Assembly: GCA_003133205.1 (NCBI GenBank)
Contig: PKWK01000276.1
Span: 438-30,936 of the forward strand
DNA length: 30,499 nt
Source: Granulicella sp.
GTDB taxonomy: Bacteria; Acidobacteriota; Terriglobia; Terriglobales; Acidobacteriaceae
Reading direction: 5' to 3'
Part shown: positions 8,010 to 16,286 of the stretch, piece by piece
Layout of the letters: every line of letters starts with the position of its first letter
Numbering within the stretch: the first letter of the stretch is position 1
Notes under the pieces: model-generated
Told to the model about the DNA's origin: nothing
The model's database searches: none
What the model saw: only the letters and a program-made list of their open reading frames with translations
Position numbers and translations under genes: made by a program

Positions 8010-8444
8010 ATGAAGCACACCCTCACTCCGCAGCGTTATCTCATCCTGCTCACTGTTCTGCTGACCGCATCGGTTGGCGACACGATGCTATCGCACGGCA
8101 TGACCCAGATCGGCCGCGTCGACCTTCACCACCTCACGCTGCTGTTTGCAGCGCTTCGCAATCCGTGGATCATCGGCGGGATTCTCCTGCTGATTGGCTT
8201 CTTCTCCAGCTATCTCACCGCGCTGAGCTGGGCTGATCTCACTTTTGTGATGCCGGCGACGGCGTTCGGCTACGTTGTGGTCGCGCTGCTGAGCCGCTTC
8301 TGGCTGCATGAGCACCTGAGCGCGTACCGCTGGGCGGGCATCCTGACGATCGTTTGCGCGGTGGGCTTCGTCGCCAACGGGCCGTCCCGCACCGAGCACG
8401 AGCACACTGCGCTTGAAGTCATGGACTCCGGAGCCGGCCGTTGA
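8010..8444 (+). CDS. EamA-type half transporter, four membrane helices, first of a pair
   Basis: 144 residues with four predicted membrane helices (about 9-30, 52-72, 80-100, 107-123). This matches one half of a ten-helix EamA/DMT transporter or a small-multidrug-resistance-like subunit. Sequence features such as FVMPATAFGYVVVALLSRFWL and LSAYRWAGILTIVCAVGFV fit the drug/metabolite superfamily repeat, including the helix-end phrase before the last helix. Ribosome site AGAGGT lies just before ATG 8010. Its stop TGA overlaps the ATG of the next gene by one base (TGATG), so the two are translationally coupled and probably form a heterodimer. ArnE/ArnF, the aminoarabinose-lipid flippase pair, is an architectural parallel. 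Substrate unknown; a lipid-linked substrate is a guess from context. Confidence 0.8.
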   Translation: MKHTLTPQRYLILLTVLLTASVGDTMLSHGMTQIGRVDLHHLTLLFAALRNPWIIGGILLLIGFFSSYLTALSWADLTFVMPATAFGYVVVALLSRFWLHEHLSAYRWAGILTIVCAVGFVANGPSRTEHEHTALEVMDSGAGR

Positions 8445-8833
8445 TGCATCTCACACGGACCTTCGAGATCTGGACCTGCATCCTTACCGTCGCGGCGCTG
8501 GCGATCACCGGCGAAGTCCTGACGGCAGGAGCGATGCGGCGCATTGGCGACCTTGACCTGATCCGCGCGCACAGCGGCCTTCGCGGGGCCATACGCGCGG
8601 TGCTCACCAGCCCGATGTTCCTCATCGGCTCGCTTGCGATGGCGCTCAACTTCTTCGCGCTTCTCTTCACGCTGAGCGTCGTTGACGTTTCGCTCGCCGC
8701 GCCCGCCACTGCCTCGCTGACTTACATCGGCAACGCATGTGCGGCGAAGCTTTTCCTGAAGGAGAACGTGGACCGGCGGCGCTGGCTGGCCGCGCTGTTC
8801 GTGTGCGTGGGAGTGTTCCTGCTGTCGAAGTAG
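8444..8833 (+). CDS. EamA-type half transporter, four membrane helices, second of a pair
   Basis: 129 residues, again four membrane helices (about 9-28, 54-79, 82-97, 110-127). The last two, with VSLAAPATASLTYIGNACAAKLFLKENVDRRRW and ALFVCVGVFLLSK, follow the EamA repeat. The ATG at 8444 overlaps the preceding stop codon. A TTG at 8441 in the same frame is possible but unnecessary. It is distantly similar in layout to its partner: in both, the second half has PAT followed by a small-residue helix and a charged loop before the final helix. The pair therefore looks like an old duplication. No terminator follows before the next membrane gene, which starts 35 bp later. Confidence 0.8.
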   Translation: MHLTRTFEIWTCILTVAALAITGEVLTAGAMRRIGDLDLIRAHSGLRGAIRAVLTSPMFLIGSLAMALNFFALLFTLSVVDVSLAAPATASLTYIGNACAAKLFLKENVDRRRWLAALFVCVGVFLLSK

Positions 8834-8868
8834 GGCGGGCTGCTACACTTCTCCGCAGTGAGGCACCT

Positions 8869-9417
8869 GTGACCGCCGAAGCCTTGAAACAAGTTGCTGA
8901 AGTTCCCGCGACACCACCTTTGCGAAGCAACTGGCATCTGGTGGGTATGGCGGCGGGTTTGCTTGTGCCGATGTCGCTGCTCTGGTCTGCGTTGCGATGG
9001 CGTCTGCCGTCTGAGGCAGTGCTGGGCTTCCTTGTTATTAGCGCGACGCTGGGTTTTGCGGGATGCCGATCAGCGCGGCGTTGGTTCTATCCGGACCGAT
9101 TGCCGGTTCGCTGGGCCGCAGACTCCGTCCTGTACGAGCGTCTCAAAGTTTTGGATTGGGCCGCTTACGGCGTGAACGTCGTTGTGATGCTGATCCTATT
9201 GATGTTCATGCTCGGAGAAGTGCACCGGAGCAGCGAAGCTCGCCGCCTATGGGTGGTATTCATGATTATTAGTTCGGGCCGCATGATTCTGATGCAGTAC
9301 CGCGAGGATCGAAAACCTTTGCCGCCGCAAATTCCTCCGCGCGATCCGTCGCAGCTCTGGACAGACACGATCAAGCCTGTTTACTCGAAGGACTGGGGAT
9401 TGCCTGGCGAGCGCTGA
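8869..9417 (+). CDS. Integral membrane protein of unknown function
   Basis: 182 residues read from GTG at 8869, chosen because GAGG lies 5 bases upstream and the frame before it overlaps the previous gene. About four hydrophobic helices (residues 26-43, 51-69, 100-121 and 131-148) are followed by a polar Pro-rich C-terminus (PPQIPPRDPSQLWTDTIKPVYSKDWGLPGER). I do not recognise a family. It lies 35 bp after the EamA pair on the same strand and may belong to that operon. It converges with the TolC gene, with only five bases between the two stop codons and no terminator visible. Confidence 0.7.
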   Translation: MTAEALKQVAEVPATPPLRSNWHLVGMAAGLLVPMSLLWSALRWRLPSEAVLGFLVISATLGFAGCRSARRWFYPDRLPVRWAADSVLYERLKVLDWAAYGVNVVVMLILLMFMLGEVHRSSEARRLWVVFMIISSGRMILMQYREDRKPLPPQIPPRDPSQLWTDTIKPVYSKDWGLPGER

Positions 9418-9422
9418 CCTGC

Positions 9423-10877
9423 TTAGGGACGCGGGGCCGGTGCGGCGGGGGGCTGCTTGGATATGGCGGATTTGAGCCACGCTTCGAGTTGGCCGGTCTG
9501 TCGGAGAAGTTGAATCTCCGCCTGGCGAAGCTGGAAGCTCGCGTCGATAACGCCGAGGTATTTATCGCGCTCTGCGATCCGCGCCTTCTGTTCATCCTTG
9601 GGGGTCATCTGTGGGCTGTCGGGGGTGCCGGTGCCGGACTGCAGTTGCACCTTCAGGACGTCGAGTTGCTGCTGCGCGAGTTGTTGCTGGAGCGTGGCGA
9701 CCTCGGCCTGTGCCTGAAGTTCCGAGATGCTGTGGCGCAGCCGGGACTGACCGTCGAGCGCGTCAATCTGGGCATTTTGCGCGTCGCGGAAAGCCCTTGT
9801 GGCGTCGGCAGCGGTTTCGCGGGCTTTGGCGCTGCGGCCTCTGTCGAAGACGGGGAGGATGATCTGGACGCCGAAGACGCCCTCGTCGGCCTTGATGGTG
9901 CCGTTGAGCTTTTGCAGCGCCGCAAACGAGTCGGTGAAGGTGGCGTAGCGGTTGTATTGAGCGACGAGATTGAGCTGAGGTCGGAAGCGGAAGGTTGCTT
10001 CTCCCTCGGCCTCCTGGTGTCTGGCCTCCGCGTTGGCAAAGGCTGAGGCCACTGCGGCGTTCGCGAAGCCGTGGACGCTATTGTCTGCTGGCGTGTCGAG
10101 CGGGATAGGGCTAGCGGGAAAGTTACTGTCCGCGCTGAGCGAGGTGGGGGGCAGTCCGATGAGGTGCGCGAGGTGTTCGCGGTCAACGGCGGTTTCGTCC
10201 TGATCGCGGAGGGAGGCAAGACGAAGCTGGGCAGCGGTGAGCTTTGCCTGGGTAAGGTCGATCTGCGTATCCTGGCCGGCGTCGACGCGATTCTGAACGA
10301 TGGTGACAAGGGCATCGGCGTATCCAGCCTGCTGGTGAACGACCTGCTCGCGCTGCTGGTCGCGATCAAGTGCGACGAAGGCTAGCGCTGTGTCCTGGGC
10401 AACCGCCTCGCGAGCGTCCTCAAGTGCAAGTTGAGCGGCGTTTATGGCGGCGTTGGCCGAGCGTATGTAGGCGAATTGTGCGGAGCTATAGACGAGCGAA
10501 CCGCCGGAGACGGTGAAGAGCGTGGGTGGTTGCGGGCTGTAGCCGTAGGATTGGCCGATGCCGGCTCCGGCTGTGATGGACGGGACGTAGGCGTCGTGGG
10601 CCTGAGAGCGTTGGGCACGCGCTCTCTCAACATCGGCCTTAGCCCCTTGAACGCGTGGATTGCTGCTAAGTGCAAGGTCGACGGCGGTGGTCAGGGAGAT
10701 CTGGGCGTGCGCGCATAGCGCGGCGGAGAGAAAAAGCGCGAGCGCAAGAGCAGCCAGCAGGGGGAGACGACCAAGCAACGAGCGGACAGGCGTCTGACAA
10801 TTTGGCAGATGCAAGAGCATGGGTTCTGAAAAGCCACCTCGAAGGGGGGAGACGTCCATGGTATCGCTTGCGGGCAT
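9423..10877 (-). CDS. TolC-like outer-membrane efflux protein
   Basis: Outer-membrane channel subunit of tripartite export systems. A signal peptide (hydrophobic run LLAALALALFLSAALCAHA) is followed by two OEP repeats rich in heptad-like alpha-helical sequence: SLTTAVDLALSSNPRVQGAK, AQLALEDAREAVAQDTALAF, TQIDLTQAKLTAAQLRLASL and a second half ending near LRQAEIQLLRQTGQLEAWL. ATG 10877 shares one base with the stop of the upstream TPR gene (TGATG) and has AGGG 5 bases before it, giving 484 residues. An internal ATG at 10820 would start closer to the signal and is possible. It is last in an MFP-TPR-TolC set. No RND, ABC or MFS pump gene is adjacent, so the partner is elsewhere. Substrate unknown. 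Confidence 0.88.
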   Translation of the reverse strand: MPASDTMDVSPLRGGFSEPMLLHLPNCQTPVRSLLGRLPLLAALALALFLSAALCAHAQISLTTAVDLALSSNPRVQGAKADVERARAQRSQAHDAYVPSITAGAGIGQSYGYSPQPPTLFTVSGGSLVYSSAQFAYIRSANAAINAAQLALEDAREAVAQDTALAFVALDRDQQREQVVHQQAGYADALVTIVQNRVDAGQDTQIDLTQAKLTAAQLRLASLRDQDETAVDREHLAHLIGLPPTSLSADSNFPASPIPLDTPADNSVHGFANAAVASAFANAEARHQEAEGEATFRFRPQLNLVAQYNRYATFTDSFAALQKLNGTIKADEGVFGVQIILPVFDRGRSAKARETAADATRAFRDAQNAQIDALDGQSRLRHSISELQAQAEVATLQQQLAQQQLDVLKVQLQSGTGTPDSPQMTPKDEQKARIAERDKYLGVIDASFQLRQAEIQLLRQTGQLEAWLKSAISKQPPAAPAPRP

Positions 10878-11971
10878 CACAGGCCCTGGGCCGGTCTGGC
10901 GGTTCGCGCGAAGGAGGGGGCGAGCGCCGCAGCGGCATCGGCTTCGTGGGTCGCGCCTCTCGTGTCGCCGCGTGCTGCGAGCAGACGGCTTAGCTGAAGA
11001 TGGACCTTGAAGGCGGGCGCGGCATCGGATTTTGCGCGGGAGGCAAGGTAGTCGCGAAGGCAGCGCTCGGCGAGATCGGGCTGGCGATGCGCTTCGGTGA
11101 GGATGCTGGCAGCGTCGACCAGAACGGGGCCATGGGTGCGGTCGGCCGCGAGGCCAGACTTGATTGCCGACACCGCGTCGTCGGGGCGCGCGTGGGTCTG
11201 GTAGAACTGGGCAAGGTCGATCCACGCCTCCGGAGAACCCTGCACGCCGACTGCGCGCTTGAACTCGGATTCGGCGGTGGTCAGGTCGTTGTCGGCATCT
11301 GCGATGCGTGCCAACAGCCGATGGGCCGCGGCGGGGAAGCTCGGCATCATGCGGGCGGCCAGCGCGTGGGCTTTGTCCATGCCTCCGCCGACGATGAATG
11401 GGGCGGCGACATCGTACTCCCCGAGGTCGTTCAGCGCGGCGACGTTGGAGGGATTGAGTTCGACGGCGCGTGCAAAGCTGCTCTGGACCTTGCGGGCCAG
11501 GGTGAATCCTGCAATGGGGCCGGCATGGCGCGCTTTCATCCCGTAGGCGCGGCCCAGCCATAGATGATTGTCGCCGGCCTGGCTATTGTTGGCGGTCTTC
11601 GAGGCGGCGGCGAACTCGCACTCGCGGATGGCGTCATCGGCCTGATCCTGGGCGTAAAACACGCGGCATAGGAGTTGTCGGGCAGTGGCGTCCGAGGGGT
11701 CGGTAGCGAGAGTGGAGCGCAGCATGGTTGCCGCGTCGTCGACCCGGCCCTCCAGCAATGCGTGGTAGGCGGGCGCGTTCCGGGCCAGCACTCGGTCGAT
11801 GGATGTGGCGCCCGCAACGGGCGACTCGGCGCGGACTGGATCCGCGAAGACTGGGCTGGAGAACAGGAGGCTCAGAGTGAGCGCCGGCGTGAAGAGCCGC
11901 ATGGCCCTGACGGTACCCGGCCGGAAAGACCAGAGTGCAGGCGGGGGGGAGGATGTTGGGCGCATGCTCAT
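10877..11971 (-). CDS. Secreted tetratricopeptide-repeat protein inside the efflux operon
   Basis: 364 residues. A signal peptide is present at MRLFTPALTLSLLFSSPVFADP (from residue 24), followed by a helical-repeat protein with TPR-like units: AYHALLEGRVDDAATMLRSTL, ARQLLCRVFYAQDQADDAIREC, HRLLARIADADNDLTTAESEFKRAV, EAWIDLAQFYQTHARPDDAVSAIKSG, KVHLQLSRLLAARGDTRGATHE. The ATG at 11971 directly follows the TAA of the membrane fusion protein, and its own stop overlaps the TolC start, so all three are translationally linked. An ATG at 11902 sits nearer the signal peptide and is a real alternative. TPR proteins mediate protein-protein contacts. A periplasmic scaffold for the efflux assembly is inferred from position only. 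Confidence 0.85.
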   Translation of the reverse strand: MSMRPTSSPPPALWSFRPGTVRAMRLFTPALTLSLLFSSPVFADPVRAESPVAGATSIDRVLARNAPAYHALLEGRVDDAATMLRSTLATDPSDATARQLLCRVFYAQDQADDAIRECEFAAASKTANNSQAGDNHLWLGRAYGMKARHAGPIAGFTLARKVQSSFARAVELNPSNVAALNDLGEYDVAAPFIVGGGMDKAHALAARMMPSFPAAAHRLLARIADADNDLTTAESEFKRAVGVQGSPEAWIDLAQFYQTHARPDDAVSAIKSGLAADRTHGPVLVDAASILTEAHRQPDLAERCLRDYLASRAKSDAAPAFKVHLQLSRLLAARGDTRGATHEADAAAALAPSFARTARPAQGL

Positions 11972-13216
11972 TTATTGGACAGGTGTTACCTCAAGACCGT
12001 TGCTGAGATCGCGGGGTGTGGTTGCGTTGAGGGCAACAGCGTCGCCCTCGGCCAGACCGCCTGTGATCTCGACCTGCGTGAGATTGACGATGCCTAACTT
12101 TATGGGCGTCCGGATCAGCCGCTTATTGATGACGCGGAAGACGTAGGGGCGTGGGCCCTCGAAGCGCAGCGCCTCGCGCGGAACTGATAGGGCGTGCAGA
12201 TGTTGCGCGGTGGTGACGGTGGCGTTGATATTCGAGTTGGGCTCAAGGACGCCATTCGCATCGTCGACCGTGATGAAGGCCTCCCCGACGTAGCGTGTCA
12301 GATAGTTAATGATGGTGGTCGGCGCCTGGGAGATGTGTCCGTGCCACGTCATCCCGGGTTTGGCCTCCCAGGTGATAGTGACCGGCTGTCCCGCGGCGAG
12401 ATTGCCGATATCCGGCTCGTCGAAGTAGGCGGTGATGCGCATCCGGGTAAGGTCTGCGACATAGACGAGATCGTCGCCGATGCTGACGTAGTCGTACTGG
12501 GCGACAGGCAAGTAGTAGACAGTGCCGGAAATCTTGCTGCGAATATCGGCGGTGTTGTAGCTGCTCTGTGCGGCGGCAACCGCGGCGCGCGCGTCGGCGA
12601 GTTCCGCTTGAGCGCGGGCCTGATCGGCCTGGCCGTATCGCTGTGTGCTGTGCTGCTCGATGCTGTGGAGTGTGCTGTCGTCGACCTGGACGCGGTGCTG
12701 GGCCGCGGCCACTTCGCCAGCCGACGCTGCTCCTTGCTGCTGGAGCTTCTGGAGCGCGGCTAGCGAGGCTGCGTCCTGCTGCCGCTGGAGCTGCGTCCGT
12801 CTCAGGTCCGCCGCATACGTATTGCGCTCGTCCTGCGTGCCGCCGTGTTCGATATCGCTTGCGGCGAGTTCGGCGGCCCGAAGAGTGGAGTTGGCGTGAG
12901 CCAGGTTCGCGAGCGCGTATTTGTCGTCCATCTTGAGCAGCAACTGGCCGGGTTTGACCTTGTCGCCGACGTCGACGTAGACCTCCTGGACCTGGCCCGC
13001 AGCCTGCGCATGGACCTGGAAATCGTCCGTCGGCTCGACTTTACCGTTGGTGGAGAAGGACTTTACGAGATCCCGATAGGTGACCTGGGCAACGCGGACG
13101 CTGACGCGCTGGCGAGTCATGGAGCGCACCGCATACACCGCGAGGACGACCAAAATGAGGGCGGATCCCCAGATTACATATTGCGTTGCGCGATTTGACT
13201 TGGGGGTAGAGGCCAT
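11972..13216 (-). CDS. Efflux membrane fusion protein (HlyD/MacA/AcrA family)
   Basis: The periplasmic adaptor that joins an inner-membrane pump to a TolC channel. 414 residues: one N-terminal membrane helix (about 12-30), a biotinyl-lipoyl half-motif (VHAQAAGQVQEVYVDVGDKVKPGQLLLKMDD), and a long coiled-coil hairpin region with many Ala/Gln/Asp (about 90-220). The second lipoyl half follows (SKISGTVYYLPVAQYDYVSIGDDLVYVADL), then beta-barrel and membrane-proximal domains to the end. ATG 13216 is preferred because the helix follows at normal distance; a GTG at 13243 would add nine residues. TATACT at 13230-13235 (minus strand) is a possible -10, placing the start of transcription very near the ATG; the -35 is poor. 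It lies 117 bp downstream of recJ and is the first gene of the MFP-TPR-TolC set. Confidence 0.92.
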   Translation of the reverse strand: MASTPKSNRATQYVIWGSALILVVLAVYAVRSMTRQRVSVRVAQVTYRDLVKSFSTNGKVEPTDDFQVHAQAAGQVQEVYVDVGDKVKPGQLLLKMDDKYALANLAHANSTLRAAELAASDIEHGGTQDERNTYAADLRRTQLQRQQDAASLAALQKLQQQGAASAGEVAAAQHRVQVDDSTLHSIEQHSTQRYGQADQARAQAELADARAAVAAAQSSYNTADIRSKISGTVYYLPVAQYDYVSIGDDLVYVADLTRMRITAYFDEPDIGNLAAGQPVTITWEAKPGMTWHGHISQAPTTIINYLTRYVGEAFITVDDANGVLEPNSNINATVTTAQHLHALSVPREALRFEGPRPYVFRVINKRLIRTPIKLGIVNLTQVEITGGLAEGDAVALNATTPRDLSNGLEVTPVQ

Positions 13217-13333
13217 GTATTTAGCTGTCAGTATATAAGACACACCTGGGAGCAGAACGACCCAGAATTTCTTGATCCCAGATTGATAGGGCGCACTTTG
13301 CGGCCGAATACCGGTCGAGGGGGAAAGTGGGGT

Positions 13334-15277
13334 TCAGGCCGGGTTGGTTGGATACTCTGTTGACGACGGGACCGTCGCAGCGGGTCGCAGGGCACGGAGG
13401 TCGAGTTCGAGGCCGCCAAAGTGGGGGCTGGCGTAGGGGCCGGTGTTCTTCCGGATGCGATAGAGGATGTCGACGACGGAGCCCTGGGCGAGGGCTATTT
13501 CTGCGCAGGATGCAGACCAGTTGATAGGCCCGCGGCTCCAGCCCAGGGCCGGGATCGCGGGCGCCGGGGCGTGTTGCCTGGTGTGGTTCCGTTCCGGCGG
13601 AATCGGTTGCACCAGTTGCAGGCAGACATGCTTGTCCTGGATGAGGCGGACGGACGCGGCCAGGGTTGCGTTACGGGTGAGGAACATCGGCTCGGGGTTG
13701 CCGATGCCGAATGGCGCGCAGCGAGCGATCCAGGCGGCGAATTCGGCCGTAATGTCGGCGAGCGCAAGTTCCGCGTCGTAGTCGAGTTGCGGGATGAGGA
13801 GGGAAGGGTTCAGCCGGGACTCGGCGTAGGCCTTCATGCGGGCGCGCAGCAAAGGCAGTCGGCTGGACGGGAGAGAGAATCCGACGGCGTGAGCGTGGCC
13901 TCCAAAGCGGTGGAAGAGCGGCGCGGCTGGGTCCGCGGTGTCGGCGGCGGTGATGGCGTCGAGCAGGTGGAAGCCGGGGATGGAGCGGCCGGAGCCGTGG
14001 GCGTCGCCATCGGCGTGGGTGATGACGAGGGCGGGGCGGCCGGTGCGGTCGACGACCCGTGAGGCGAGGATCCCCAGGACGCCGCGATGCCATTCGGGAT
14101 GGTCGAGGATGAGGCATTCGGCGGGGTAGGCGCCATCGGCGTCAAACATGCTAAGGAGTTCGCGGTCGATGGCGTCGAGTGCGCGGGCCTCAGAGTCGCG
14201 GCGGTCTGTGTTCAGTGAGTCGAGCTTTTGAGCCAGCGCCCGGGCACGGGTCGCATCGCGCGTGAGGAAGAGCTCGACCACGTCGGAGGCGATGTCCATA
14301 CGGCCGGCGGCGTTGATGCGGGGAGCGAGGCGAAAGCCGACCTCGGTCGCAGTCGGAGCGCGATCCAGCGGTATCTTGGCGAGCTGCATCAGGGCGCGCA
14401 GGCCGGGCTGGATCGGGTTCGCAAGAGCGGCAAGCCCCAAAGCCGCGATAGCCCGATTTTCGCCGGTAAGCGGGACAGAGTCGGCGATGGTGGCGATGGC
14501 AACAAGCTTGAGGAACGAGGGGATGAGGACGCTGCGGGTGCGCGCGCGGAAGGCTTCCGGGTCGGGAGTGAGGGTTGCGGCGGCGTCGAGCAGGGCCTGC
14601 GCTAGTTTGAAGGCGACGGCGGCTCCGCAGAGATGTTTGTTGGGGTACGGGCAGCCGGGCTGGGCGGGATTGATGACGGCAAGCGCGTCGGGTAGTTCAG
14701 CGGCGTCGTCGGGGAGGTGGTGGTCGGTGACGATCAGGTCGAGGCCCAGAACGCGGGCTTCGGCGGCCTCGACGACCGCGCGAATGCCTGTATCCACCGA
14801 GATGACGAGACGCACACCGGCGGCAGCGGCTTCGGCGAGGATGGCGTTCTGCATGCCGTATCCCTCGCGGATGCGATGCGGGACGTGGTAGGTCACTTGC
14901 TGGGGCTTCTCCGGTTCCACGGCCAGCCCGATGCGCTCGATGGTGGTCTTCAGCAGGACCGTGGCGGTGGTGCCGTCGACGTCGTAGTCGCCATAGATGA
15001 GGATCGGTTCGGCGGCGCGGATCGCGGCGAGAATGCGTTCGACGGCAGCGGCCATTCCGAGCATCTGCATCGGGTCGGCGGCAGGGTCGTCGAGCAATGC
15101 GGCGAGGGTGGGGTTGAGGAAGGCTTCGGCGGCGGCAGGCGTGTCGATGCCGCGACTGACGAGAATTTGCGCGATGGCGGGAGGGCAGGGAAGGAGCTGA
15201 GAGAGGGACAGGGCGGCTTGCGGGTCAGCACATTTGAGGAGCCAGGCCGCTTCGATCTCCGTACCTTTAGCTGACAT
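13334..15277 (-). CDS. recJ: Single-stranded-DNA-specific exonuclease RecJ
   Basis: 5'-3' single-strand exonuclease of recombination and mismatch repair; cytosolic. 647 residues, somewhat longer than E. coli RecJ (577). Motifs: YGDYDVDGTT (95-104, metal Asp residues), VISVDTG (158-164), the DHH signature VTDHH (183-187), CGAAVAFKLAQAL, RINAAGRMD, HRGVLGILASRVVDRTGRPALV, SGRSIPGFHLLDAI and the DHHA1 FGGHAHAVGFSL. The oligonucleotide-binding C-terminus reaches GGLELDLRAL. The first 11 bases overlap the end of the upstream membrane-protein gene. There is no Shine-Dalgarno sequence, so translation is probably coupled to that gene. The C-terminal tail (RPAATVPSSTEYPTNPA) is low-complexity. Confidence 0.97.
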   Translation of the reverse strand: MSAKGTEIEAAWLLKCADPQAALSLSQLLPCPPAIAQILVSRGIDTPAAAEAFLNPTLAALLDDPAADPMQMLGMAAAVERILAAIRAAEPILIYGDYDVDGTTATVLLKTTIERIGLAVEPEKPQQVTYHVPHRIREGYGMQNAILAEAAAAGVRLVISVDTGIRAVVEAAEARVLGLDLIVTDHHLPDDAAELPDALAVINPAQPGCPYPNKHLCGAAVAFKLAQALLDAAATLTPDPEAFRARTRSVLIPSFLKLVAIATIADSVPLTGENRAIAALGLAALANPIQPGLRALMQLAKIPLDRAPTATEVGFRLAPRINAAGRMDIASDVVELFLTRDATRARALAQKLDSLNTDRRDSEARALDAIDRELLSMFDADGAYPAECLILDHPEWHRGVLGILASRVVDRTGRPALVITHADGDAHGSGRSIPGFHLLDAITAADTADPAAPLFHRFGGHAHAVGFSLPSSRLPLLRARMKAYAESRLNPSLLIPQLDYDAELALADITAEFAAWIARCAPFGIGNPEPMFLTRNATLAASVRLIQDKHVCLQLVQPIPPERNHTRQHAPAPAIPALGWSRGPINWSASCAEIALAQGSVVDILYRIRKNTGPYASPHFGGLELDLRALRPAATVPSSTEYPTNPA

Positions 15278-15695
15278 TTGCCGGAACGACGGGCTTATGC
15301 GCGATATGTCCGAGCTCCCAGAACTGCAGATGGGCCACCGCGAGGAAGACGAAGTCCGCGATGTGCGTTCTGAACTGATCGTGGATCCTATCGGTCATGG
15401 ATCCGGGTGCTGAGCCGCCGAAGTAACCGACCGCAATAGCGACGACTACGCCGAGCCATGCGAGGCCGATCCCAAGTGCGCGGATTCCACTGCCAAAAGA
15501 CCACGTAGCTCCGGCGAGGATCAACAAGGCACATCCGAAGAGGAGCACTTGCCATCGGGGCCCGACGAACACCAACGCCATCATCAGCCAAATCATCTTG
15601 AGTCCGACAATGGCCCACATCGCCACCTGGCAGACGGTCCGTATCGTCGTGTCAACAAGGTGGGAGGATGTCGGATTCAGGGTGGGCTCAGTCAT
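15267..15695 (-). CDS. Small integral membrane protein, unknown function
   Basis: 142 residues with four likely membrane helices (about 16-42, 46-66, 69-91 and a weaker one near 105-125). No family recognised. The ATG at 15695 starts eight bases after the upstream gene's stop with no ribosome site, and its 3' end overlaps recJ by 11 bases. It therefore sits in a tightly packed operon between a small acidic protein and recJ. The longer open frame in this register (to 16031) overlaps the upstream gene and is not used. The soluble stretch between helices 3 and 4 contains SMTDRIHDQFRTHIADF. Confidence 0.75.
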   Translation of the reverse strand: MTEPTLNPTSSHLVDTTIRTVCQVAMWAIVGLKMIWLMMALVFVGPRWQVLLFGCALLILAGATWSFGSGIRALGIGLAWLGVVVAIAVGYFGGSAPGSMTDRIHDQFRTHIADFVFLAVAHLQFWELGHIAHKPVVPANVS

Positions 15696-15703
15696 AAGTT
15701 GGG

Positions 15704-16165
15704 TCAGTCTTCGTCGCGGTCGTCGACGACGATACCGCCAAGATCGGTGACGGTCTCGATGAGTTCCTGGAAGCGCTCGTACCACTCGGTGGAGGTCTCG
15801 AAGAGAAACATCACACCCTGGTGGGCGAATCCAAGCTGCAGATAGCCAAGCTTGCCGACGTGATTGACGAGGTACTCGGCATCGTCGATCTCGGGCGCGT
15901 CGGAGTCGGGGAAGGTCTGGTCGCGGAGTTGCTCGAGCAGGATGGCGATGTCGGATTTTTCGAGAACGACCTCGCTCATGGTCACGAAGGTGGCGCCGGC
16001 GGCCTTGGCGTGCTCGACGAAGTCCTTCCACGAGTCCGGGTCGTCGTCCTCGAAGATGACGGTGGGGACTTCCTCGGTGATGTATCCATTGAAACGGCGC
16101 ATGCCGTGGCCGGCGATGAACGCCACCATGTCGTCTTTGAGCGAGAGTAGATTATCGGGTTGCAT
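15704..16165 (-). CDS. Small acidic cytosolic protein, unknown function
   Basis: 153 residues, strongly acidic, no signal or membrane segment. Visible sequence: MQPDNLLSLKDDMVAFIAG at the start, an acidic VIFEDDDPDSWKDFVEHAKAAG helix-like region, and a C-terminal half with GYLQLGFAHQGVMFLFETSTEWYERF ending IVVDDRDED. The compact alpha/beta pattern and composition suggest a soluble conserved protein, but I do not recognise the family. The ATG at 16165 is the natural start though no strong ribosome site precedes it; the frame open to 16411 runs into the divergent qor region. First gene of the cluster leading to recJ. Confidence 0.72.
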   Translation of the reverse strand: MQPDNLLSLKDDMVAFIAGHGMRRFNGYITEEVPTVIFEDDDPDSWKDFVEHAKAAGATFVTMSEVVLEKSDIAILLEQLRDQTFPDSDAPEIDDAEYLVNHVGKLGYLQLGFAHQGVMFLFETSTEWYERFQELIETVTDLGGIVVDDRDED

Positions 16166-16286
16166 GCAGTGAGTATTGTCGCAGAAAGTGTTGTGGAGCG
16201 CACGGTGCGTTGAAACGGATGCTGGGGGAAGGTGCTGGAGCGGCCGCACTTGCGGCGTTTCTCCACGGGCGTAGCATGGAAGAATC

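Noticed and set aside
10878..11561. 228-residue N-terminal extension of the TolC frame
   Set aside because: It is the TPR gene read in another frame; the signal peptide and coupled ATG place the true start at 10877.
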